Below are positions 23,830-31,003 of a stretch of 64,000 bases of DNA, piece after piece; position 1 is the first letter of the stretch, and each line of letters begins with the position of its first letter. The DNA is from JAJZEO01 sp964350315. Its GTDB lineage: Bacteria; Chlamydiota; Chlamydiia; Chlamydiales; 2-12-FULL-49-11. A model generated the notes under the pieces. That model was given only the letters and a program-made list of their open reading frames with translations, was not told where the DNA came from and did no database searches. The position numbers and the translations under genes are program-made. The stretch is taken from assembly GCA_964350315.1 (NCBI GenBank), contig CAYGJD010000008.1:1-64000 (forward strand). Reading direction: 5' to 3'.

Positions 23830-24660
23830 TTCATCCTCATCTTCTGGCTGGAAATCTTTTAAATGTTTAGACTTTCTTCCTGCAATCATTCTTGCAATCG
23901 ACAAAAACAACCCTAAGAGTGCATACGACCATGCTATTCCAAGAAGCAAGAAAGATAGATAGTAGAGAAATCCATATATCACAAGGATTGCAAAAATCGT
24001 TGTGAAGAAGATTAGATTGAAGGATGGGACTCGAAAGTGCATTGTCTTAAGACTTGGAAAGCGAAACTTGCTGACCATCAAATTTGCAATAACAATCATC
24101 GTTATTGACAAGAAGATCAACATCGATTCATCTGACATTGTAAACCAAGATTGAAAAATTGGTGAGTGAATGAATAGATTAGGCGCTACAACGGCTGCCG
24201 CAGCCGCAGGTATTGGTAATCCTATAAAAGGTTTCTTTGCTAGAGCCTCTTCTTCTTCTTTCTTTGGGGACTTCATTGAGTATCTTACCAAACGAAGTAT
24301 TCCGCAAACAGTATAAAGCATCGCTGCTGCAATCGCTAATACTGAATAAGGTCCAAGAGACAATGAAAGAGGTAAAGCTTTAAGGAATAGAACTGATGGA
24401 GCAACTCCAAATGTTACAGCATCTGAAAGAGAGTCGAATAAGACCCCGAATTCACTTTCTGCTTTAATTGCTCTTGCTACTGCACCATCTAATAAGTCGG
24501 CCACACCTGCAACCATCAAAATCACAGTCATTTGTCGAAGAAGCTCGTAATTAAGACTTTCTGACATCGCCAGCTTAAATATTACAAATAAACCGCAAGA
24601 TAGACCAAAAGCTGTAATAATATTGGGTAAAAAATTCACTCTTTTCATATTGGGTATCAT
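23821..24660 (-). CDS. pssA: CDP-diacylglycerol-serine O-phosphatidyltransferase
   Basis: A 279-residue membrane enzyme of the CDP-alcohol phosphatidyltransferase family. The diagnostic motif DGX2ARX8GX3DX3D is complete, from DGAVARAIKAESEFG to FDSLSD, in the first third; six to eight hydrophobic helices surround it. PssA makes phosphatidylserine from CDP-diacylglycerol and serine, the first step to phosphatidylethanolamine. The length and charged C-terminus fit the short PssA type. I chose PssA over PgsA from the size and the neighbourhood with rmuC and nrdAB, which matches Chlamydia to my recollection. Confidence 0.88.
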   Translation of the reverse strand: MIPNMKRVNFLPNIITAFGLSCGLFVIFKLAMSESLNYELLRQMTVILMVAGVADLLDGAVARAIKAESEFGVLFDSLSDAVTFGVAPSVLFLKALPLSLSLGPYSVLAIAAAMLYTVCGILRLVRYSMKSPKKEEEEALAKKPFIGLPIPAAAAAVVAPNLFIHSPIFQSWFTMSDESMLIFLSITMIVIANLMVSKFRFPSLKTMHFRVPSFNLIFFTTIFAILVIYGFLYYLSFLLLGIAWSYALLGLFLSIARMIAGRKSKHLKDFQPEDEDEEL

Positions 24661-24706
24661 ACCCTATTTCCCTAAATACATCAAAATAAATCGATTGTAT
24701 CGAGAT

Positions 24707-24736
24707 TTGTTAAAGAATTACATAATAGTTTATAAT
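24707..24736 (+). promoter_or_regulatory. Sigma-70/66-type promoter of the 566-residue orphan
   Basis: TTGTTA (24707-24712), an 18-bp spacer and TATAAT (24731-24736), 29 bases before the ATG at 24766. Confidence 0.6.
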
Positions 24737-24765
24737 AATAAAAAGTAATTAACTAAAAGTTTATT

Positions 24766-26466
24766 ATGAGAAAACATGTTGAGCAGCTCAAGCCTAAAGC
24801 AAATAAGTTACTCTCTTTTGTCACTAACTGGCAACTTGCTAAGCCTGAGAAAAATATCGAATTGAGCAAAGCTTTAAATGACCTCATAAAAATCGGGGTC
24901 TTCCCTTCGCCAATTCGCGTATTTTTTAAACTTCCTCAGTTTAAGAAGCTTTTAAACACAATGGAGCATGAGGGAAAACTATTTATTATGCCCCAAATGA
25001 ATGAAGTTGAATTAGACGAATCACACCCACCTATTGAAATTCAAAATATTCAAATCCTTGTTGAAGCTCTCCATAAACTTGTACACCTTGATTATAATAC
25101 TCTAGCAATAAAAGAGCCTGCCGTTCAAGCAAAAGTGCTTGGGGATAACATTCTAGAGTATTTAAGCGCGGTAAGCATTTTTGTTCCTTTTGAATCAAAG
25201 TTTGTGGATGAAATTCTTGAATATCTTTTTAAAGCTCTACGTAAACACTCAGAGAAACTAAAATCTCTTGTTGAAAAGAATCCAAACGCCTTTAGCCCTA
25301 CCCTGATCCATTTAATAAAGGAACCGATTTTTAACCTCTTGCTGCACATCGATCGTAAATCACATAGTAGTTATGTTATTGAAGATTGGCATCCAATACT
25401 TGTCGAGCTCAATATTGACGCAAAACTCTCTCACCTGACAAAACAACTGAAAGATATTACATCTGCTAATGCACATAAGTTACTCAATCAAATCAAATGT
25501 CTTCTAGACGAAAAAAGACAATTTTATCAGAGAAACCTGCCAAGATATGTTCCTAAAAAACTTAAAGAGCAGGCTCTTGAAAAACTCACTGAGTTCTCAC
25601 ATGGGGAGCCTATTTTAGGCCAAAGAATCAATGAGCTCTTCTATAATGAATTCAGGCATCAACGTTATGAAGTCATTGAAGCAAGGCAACTTGGAATTAA
25701 TAATAAGTTTCAATCTTATGCCGATAAAATGTGGCCTATGAAGAAAAGCTTAATCTCATTAATAGAGCAGTACCACCACAACCTTCCTGACCAATTTTGT
25801 AGTTATTTCAAATCCAATCTTCCTATCTTTTCACAATTTCTATCTATATTGGGGAAACCTAATCACCTGGCAGTTCAACTCACGACAGGATTTTATTCCA
25901 CACAACTTGACTATTTATCGGACATGCTCACAGAAGACAATTCCTCTCAAATCATTGACAACCTACAAAATGACATCGAAAACATCATGCCGGTTATTCA
26001 CTCATTTTTTGAGACCTACTATAGTTTGAAACCAAAGCCATCTTTTAAAACGATTCGGTCAACCCTTGAAAACATCTATTTAGGAAACGATGCTTTAAAA
26101 ATGTATTCTATAGAAGAAGTCGGTAAACGTATTGATGAAGTTTTTTCCCAACTTCTCCCTTCTGAAGGCGAACTATTTACTACTATAGAAGGCTCTTTAA
26201 GCATTATTACTTCTATTACACAAGAAATCACAAAAAAACTTCCGAAAGATTCTATTGAAAACCGTCTTCTTTCCCCTATACTTTCCCAACTTATAAATAT
26301 GGATCTCCCTTCATATTCGCAATCTTGGTACGTATTTGGTTCTCTTTTATCTGTATTCTATGTCATCCTATCTAGGCAAGATATTGAATTTGATAAAACA
26401 ATTGAAGTTTGGATGTCTCGAATGAAAAATTCGAACTTTTTCCAGATGATGTTTTACCAATCTTAA
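24766..26466 (+). CDS. Orphan 566-residue all-helical protein
   Basis: I do not recognise a family. The sequence is almost entirely amphipathic helix, rich in Leu, Lys and Ile and poor in Gly, without signal peptide, clear membrane span or enzymatic motif. Repeating HxxLxxL-type helices (for example LVEALHKLVHLDY, FLSILGKPNHLAVQL) suggest an alpha-solenoid or bundle. It has its own promoter and a hairpin after the stop, so it is a single-gene unit between pssA and nrdA. A structural or host-interacting role is possible; nothing in the sequence proves it. Confidence 0.6.
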   Translation: MRKHVEQLKPKANKLLSFVTNWQLAKPEKNIELSKALNDLIKIGVFPSPIRVFFKLPQFKKLLNTMEHEGKLFIMPQMNEVELDESHPPIEIQNIQILVEALHKLVHLDYNTLAIKEPAVQAKVLGDNILEYLSAVSIFVPFESKFVDEILEYLFKALRKHSEKLKSLVEKNPNAFSPTLIHLIKEPIFNLLLHIDRKSHSSYVIEDWHPILVELNIDAKLSHLTKQLKDITSANAHKLLNQIKCLLDEKRQFYQRNLPRYVPKKLKEQALEKLTEFSHGEPILGQRINELFYNEFRHQRYEVIEARQLGINNKFQSYADKMWPMKKSLISLIEQYHHNLPDQFCSYFKSNLPIFSQFLSILGKPNHLAVQLTTGFYSTQLDYLSDMLTEDNSSQIIDNLQNDIENIMPVIHSFFETYYSLKPKPSFKTIRSTLENIYLGNDALKMYSIEEVGKRIDEVFSQLLPSEGELFTTIEGSLSIITSITQEITKKLPKDSIENRLLSPILSQLINMDLPSYSQSWYVFGSLLSVFYVILSRQDIEFDKTIEVWMSRMKNSNFFQMMFYQS

Positions 26467-26487
26467 CACACATTTTTCTGTAAATAT

Positions 26488-26513
26488 CTCGCAGCTCGCA
26501 ATCTAGCTGCGAG
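26488..26513 (+). terminator. 9-bp perfect hairpin after the helical orphan
   Basis: CTCGCAGCT (26488-26496) pairs exactly with AGCTGCGAG (26505-26513). The following sequence has only a weak T-rich run, so termination would be partial. Confidence 0.5.
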
Positions 26514-26577
26514 GAGCAACTTCCCTATTTAAGCAAGAAAAATTCACAAAAAAAAAGCCCTGGACTTTTGCCTCCGA

Positions 26578-26593
26578 ATACAATATATAGTAT
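26578..26593 (+). promoter_or_regulatory. Candidate NrdR box upstream of nrdA
   Basis: The 16 bases match the NrdR-box consensus ACACTATATATAGTGT at 13 positions and keep its dyad symmetry. It lies 76 bases before the nrdA start and overlaps an AT-rich promoter-like region (TATTGTATAAAG follows). NrdR represses ribonucleotide reductase genes when ATP/dATP binds it, and a chlamydial NrdR orthologue has been described. Usually two boxes occur about 31 bp apart; I could find only one good one. Confidence 0.6.
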
Positions 26594-26668
26594 TGTATAA
26601 AGAAAGAACCACCACATCTGGTAATTTCTACTACTACATCAAGAAGGTTAAAACGATAGGATTGAGAA

Positions 26669-29600
26669 ATGAAAAAATTGAAAGTTAAAGAACAATCACC
26701 GATGAAAAATGTTGCATCTTTAGCAAAAGATACTCTGCAAAAAGATCTTCCTAGCGAAAGAGCGTTAACTGTCGTAAAAAGAGGTGGAGCGATTGTCCCT
26801 TTTTTACCAGAGCGTATTGAAAAAGCTATTGAATCAGCCTTTAGAGACACAAAAAAACTCACTCCATCTGAAAAGCTAGACCCCTCTTTATTAAAGAGCA
26901 TTAAAAATGTCAGCGAAAAGGCTATTAGTAGAGTACATGAACTAGGACACAATGGCGTTTCTTTGAGCGTTGAAGGAATTCAAGACATTGTTGAAATTAC
27001 TCTTATGAAAAACGGTTTTCATGACGTTGCTAGAGACTATATTATCTATCGTGATCAACATAAAGAAGCAAGAGAGTCTCTTCCAACAAACATTAAAATC
27101 TACCGTAAGGATGGACGAGCAAAAGTTCGTTTCAATCCGATGAAAATCTCAAACTCTATTGCAAAAACATTTCATCGAACTCTTGATCTACAGCATGAAA
27201 GCCTTCCTGGTGAAGTGATTGAATCTGTAAACGTTTTAACACAAAAAATCATTGACCAAGTCGTTTTAGAGAATAAGAAAGGAAGTTCTATCAATCTGTT
27301 TTTTATTGAAGATATGATTGAAGAAGTTTTAATGCGTGAAGGATTCTACATTGAAGCTAAAGACTATATCATCTTTCGCAAAGAAAAGAGCGATCTTGAA
27401 GCTAAAGAGATTCACCACTCAGCAAAACTTCCAAAAAGAAAGAAAAGCGATAAAGAAAAGTCATTTTCTGTTGCAAGCAAAGACTCAACAGCAAGAACTA
27501 TCACAGAAAGTGAGATTCGCCAAAAGATCACTTTTGCATCTCGCGAATTTGAGAATGTTGTTAGCATAGAAGAACTTCTTCAAGCAACTTTAATGAACTT
27601 CTACGAAGGCATCAATGAAGAAGAAGTTGATACTGCATTAATTATGGCCTCAAGAGCAAAGGTTGAAGTAGATCCTGCTTATGCATACGTCACAGCAAGA
27701 CTCCTTCTTGACAAAGTATATCGTGAAGCTATGCAGGTATCAACTCTTGACCCAACTCTAAAATCTGCTCATAAAACTTACTTCAAGTCCTACATCAAAA
27801 AAGGAATCTCACAAGAGCGCCTAGCTCCATCTCTTCTTGATTACAATCTTGATCAATTAGCCGATGCTATGGATTTAGATAGAGATGATTTATTCCAGTA
27901 TCATGGACTACAAACTTTATATGACCGTTATTTTATTCATGACAAAGGTCAAAGACAAGAGACACCACAAATTTTTTGGATGCGGGTTTCTATGGGACTT
28001 GCCCTAAAAGAAGAGAAGAAAAATGAAAAAGCAATTGAGTTTTACCATATTCTTTCTCAATTTTACTACACTCCTGGAACACCGACTCTCTTTAACTCAG
28101 GAACGACCCACTCTCAATTAAGCTCATGCTTTTTATCTACTGTAAATGATGACCTTGTTCATATCTTCAAAGTGATTTCTGATGATGCTCAACTCTCTAA
28201 ATGGGCGGGAGGTCTTGGTAATGACTGGACTTCTGTAAGAGCAACAGGAGCACTAATCAAGGGAACTAATGGTAAATCGCAAGGTGTTATCCCCTTCCTT
28301 AAAGTCGCTAATGACACGGCTGTTGCTGTGAATCAGGGTGGCAAACGAAAGGGTGCTCTTTGCTCATACCTTGAAACATGGCACCTTGATATTGAAGACT
28401 TCATCGAACTTCGTAAGAATACAGGTGATGAGCGCAGACGAACACACGACATGAATACTGCCAACTGGATCCCTGATTTATTTATCAAACGAGTTCTTGA
28501 AAATGGTCAATGGACCCTTTTCTCTCCAAATGATGTTCCAGATTTACATGATTTATACGGAAAAGCCTTTGAGGAAGCATATACTCAATATGAAAAACAG
28601 GCAGATGAAGGTAAAATCCCTCTCTTTAAGAGAATTGATGCCGTCATGTTATGGCGCAAGATGTTGAGCATGCTCTTTGAAACAGGCCATCCTTGGATTA
28701 CTTTCAAAGACCCATCAAACATTCGCTCCCCTCAAGATCATACAGGGGTTGTGCATAGCTCAAATCTTTGTACAGAGATTTTACTCAACACATCAAAAGA
28801 AGAAGTTGCTGTTTGTAATATTGGTTCTGTCAATGTGACAAAGCATATTTTAGAAAATGGTGAAATAGATCGTAAACAACTTGAAAAAACAGTTCGTTCA
28901 GCGATTAGAATTCTTGATAACGTGATTGACATTAACTTCTACTCAATACCAGAAGCAAAACATGCCAATCATAAACACCGTCCAGTAGGACTTGGGTTAA
29001 TGGGTTTTCAAGATGTTCTTTACATGAAAGGCATTTCCTATGCTAGTCATGAAGCTGTTGAGCTTGCAGATGAACTTATGGAAACGATTTCATACTATGC
29101 TATCCTAGCTTCTTCTGAACTTGCAAAAGAACGTGGAACATACTCAACTTATAAAGGATCAAAATGGGATCGAGGATTACTTCCTATTGATACGATTGAT
29201 CTTCTTGAAAAAGAACGTGGCATGCCTGTTGAGATGGATCGCTCATCAAAACTTAATTGGGATATCGTTCGTGCTCATGTAAAAAAACACGGAATGAGAA
29301 ATAGTAACACCATGGCAATTGCTCCAACTGCAACGATTGCAAATATTATTGGTGTCACAGCATCTATTGAACCTACATATAAGAATTTATATGTGAAATC
29401 AAATCTATCAGGAGAATTTACTGTCCCTAACGCCTACCTCATTGAAAAACTCAAGGAGCTTGGCTTTTGGGATGCTGAAATGCTTGATGATTTAAAATAC
29501 TATGATGGTTCATTGCTTGAGATCGACCGTATCCCAGAAGATGTAAAAAAGTTATTTATCACCTCTTTTGAACTTGATTCAATGTGGCTGATAGAAGCTG

Positions 29601-29905
29601 GATCTAGACGGCAAAAATGGATCGATATGGGTCAATCTTTAAACCTTTATTTAGAAGAAGCAAGTGGAAAGAAAATCCATGAGATGTACATCGCAGCATG
29701 GAAAAAGGGATTGAAAACTCTCTACTATTTACGTACAGTAGGTGCAACTCAAGTTGAGAAATCTACAACTGATATCAATAAACGATCACTGCAACCCCGT
29801 TGGATGAAAAATGCCTCAGCTTCGAGCAATATTAAAATTGATCGCAGCGAAAAACCGGCACCAAAAGTTTGTTCCATGGATGAGGGTTGCGAAAGCTGTC
29901 AATAG
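26669..29905 (+). CDS. nrdA: Ribonucleoside-diphosphate reductase class I, large subunit
   Basis: A 1078-residue NrdA, longer than the usual 760 because of N-terminal ATP-cone domains. Two cones are clear: residues about 33-130 (VVKRGGAIVPFLPERI) and about 148-250 (IYRKDGRAKVRFNPMKI). Catalytic residues follow: Cys487 in SSCFLS, the NxCxE triad at Asn699, Cys701 and Glu703, and Cys716 in AVCNIG as the redox partner. The C-terminal tail CSMDEGCESC supplies the shuttle cysteines. Extended multi-cone NrdA is characteristic of chlamydiae. The cones sense ATP and dATP. It forms an operon with nrdB 20 bp downstream and is likely under NrdR control. Confidence 0.96.
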   Translation: MKKLKVKEQSPMKNVASLAKDTLQKDLPSERALTVVKRGGAIVPFLPERIEKAIESAFRDTKKLTPSEKLDPSLLKSIKNVSEKAISRVHELGHNGVSLSVEGIQDIVEITLMKNGFHDVARDYIIYRDQHKEARESLPTNIKIYRKDGRAKVRFNPMKISNSIAKTFHRTLDLQHESLPGEVIESVNVLTQKIIDQVVLENKKGSSINLFFIEDMIEEVLMREGFYIEAKDYIIFRKEKSDLEAKEIHHSAKLPKRKKSDKEKSFSVASKDSTARTITESEIRQKITFASREFENVVSIEELLQATLMNFYEGINEEEVDTALIMASRAKVEVDPAYAYVTARLLLDKVYREAMQVSTLDPTLKSAHKTYFKSYIKKGISQERLAPSLLDYNLDQLADAMDLDRDDLFQYHGLQTLYDRYFIHDKGQRQETPQIFWMRVSMGLALKEEKKNEKAIEFYHILSQFYYTPGTPTLFNSGTTHSQLSSCFLSTVNDDLVHIFKVISDDAQLSKWAGGLGNDWTSVRATGALIKGTNGKSQGVIPFLKVANDTAVAVNQGGKRKGALCSYLETWHLDIEDFIELRKNTGDERRRTHDMNTANWIPDLFIKRVLENGQWTLFSPNDVPDLHDLYGKAFEEAYTQYEKQADEGKIPLFKRIDAVMLWRKMLSMLFETGHPWITFKDPSNIRSPQDHTGVVHSSNLCTEILLNTSKEEVAVCNIGSVNVTKHILENGEIDRKQLEKTVRSAIRILDNVIDINFYSIPEAKHANHKHRPVGLGLMGFQDVLYMKGISYASHEAVELADELMETISYYAILASSELAKERGTYSTYKGSKWDRGLLPIDTIDLLEKERGMPVEMDRSSKLNWDIVRAHVKKHGMRNSNTMAIAPTATIANIIGVTASIEPTYKNLYVKSNLSGEFTVPNAYLIEKLKELGFWDAEMLDDLKYYDGSLLEIDRIPEDVKKLFITSFELDSMWLIEAGSRRQKWIDMGQSLNLYLEEASGKKIHEMYIAAWKKGLKTLYYLRTVGATQVEKSTTDINKRSLQPRWMKNASASSNIKIDRSEKPAPKVCSMDEGCESCQ

Positions 29906-29925
29906 GATTATAGAGGAGAAAAAAA

Positions 29926-30954
29926 ATGACACAAGGTAAAGAAAAGCGCGTCGACGCTGACAAGAAGCGATTGATAAATTGCTCTCAAGTAGATGTAAAT
30001 CAGCTAATGCCTCTTAAATACAAATGGGCATGGGAGCACTACCTCAATGGATGCGCAAACCATTGGATGCCAACAGAAGTTCCAATGGCAAAAGATATTG
30101 AAATGTGGAAATCAGGTTCACTGAGCGAAGGTGAGAAACAGGTTTTAATGAAAAACCTTGGATTCTTCTCAACAGCAGAGTCACTTGTTGGAAATAATAT
30201 TGTTTTGGCAATATTTAAACATGTCACTAACCCTGAAGCAAGACAATACCTTCTAAGACAGGGCTTTGAAGAGGCAATCCACACTCACACTTTTCACTAC
30301 ATAGTAGAATCCCTCGCTCTTGATCCGGGTGAAATTTTTAATATGTACAACGAAAACAAAGTGATCGCAGATAAAGACCGCTTTGAAATGCAGCTTACAG
30401 CTGACATTATGAAAGAAGGATTCACGACCAAAACGTTTGAAGGGTCTCAAAAGTTTCTTGAAAACTTGATTGGCTACTACATCATTATGGAAGGTCTCTT
30501 TTTCTATTCTGGCTTTGCTATGATTTTATCAATGCACAGACAAAACAAAATGACTGGAATTGGAGAGCAGTTCCAATACATTTTGCGTGATGAGACGATC
30601 CACCTTAATTTTGGAATCGACTTAATCAATGGGATTAAAGAAGAAAACCCAGCTCTTTGGACACACGAGTTTCAAGATCACATTTACGATCTTATCGACG
30701 AAGCAGTTGAACTTGAGATTGCTTATGCCAAAGATTGTCTGCCAAAAGGAATTCTTGGATTAACAGCTCCGATGTTTGAAGAGTATGTTGGTTACATCGC
30801 CGATCGAAGACTTGAACGCATTGGTCTGAAAGCTCGCTACAACAAGAAAAATCCATTCCCTTGGATGAGTGAAGTGATCGACTTAAACAAAGAAAAAAAC
30901 TTTTTTGAAACACGCGTGACAGAATATCAATCTTCTTCAAATTTAACGTGGTAA
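29926..30954 (+). CDS. nrdB: Ribonucleoside-diphosphate reductase class Ic, small subunit
   Basis: A 342-residue R2 subunit. The radical-site segment reads EEAIHTHTFHYI, so the position of the E. coli radical tyrosine is Phe123. The metal ligands Glu85, Glu116 and His119 are kept, with Glu in place of the E. coli Asp84. This is the class Ic signature known from Chlamydia trachomatis, where a Mn/Fe cofactor replaces the tyrosyl radical. Later ligands are visible in EGLFFYSGF and RDETIHLNFG. An AGAGGAG ribosome-binding site lies just upstream of the ATG. With NrdA it supplies deoxynucleotides. Confidence 0.96.
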   Translation: MTQGKEKRVDADKKRLINCSQVDVNQLMPLKYKWAWEHYLNGCANHWMPTEVPMAKDIEMWKSGSLSEGEKQVLMKNLGFFSTAESLVGNNIVLAIFKHVTNPEARQYLLRQGFEEAIHTHTFHYIVESLALDPGEIFNMYNENKVIADKDRFEMQLTADIMKEGFTTKTFEGSQKFLENLIGYYIIMEGLFFYSGFAMILSMHRQNKMTGIGEQFQYILRDETIHLNFGIDLINGIKEENPALWTHEFQDHIYDLIDEAVELEIAYAKDCLPKGILGLTAPMFEEYVGYIADRRLERIGLKARYNKKNPFPWMSEVIDLNKEKNFFETRVTEYQSSSNLTW

Positions 30955-30967
30955 ATAAAGCCTTTTT

Positions 30968-30997
30968 CCCCGATAATACCATTTATTATTATCGGGG
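30968..30997 (+). promoter_or_regulatory. Hairpin that covers the ribosome-binding site of the M16 peptidase gene
   Basis: CCCCGATAATA (30968-30978) and TATTATCGGGG (30987-30997) are perfect complements with an 8-nt loop. The GGGGAG Shine-Dalgarno (30994-30999) of the next gene (ATG 31004) lies mostly in the 3' arm. No T tract follows, so it fits translational control better than termination of nrdB. Confidence 0.7.
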
Positions 30998-31003
30998 AGT
31001 TCT

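Noticed and set aside
26609..26624. Second NrdR box 31 bp after the first
   Set aside because: The sequence at that spacing matches the consensus poorly and has no dyad symmetry.
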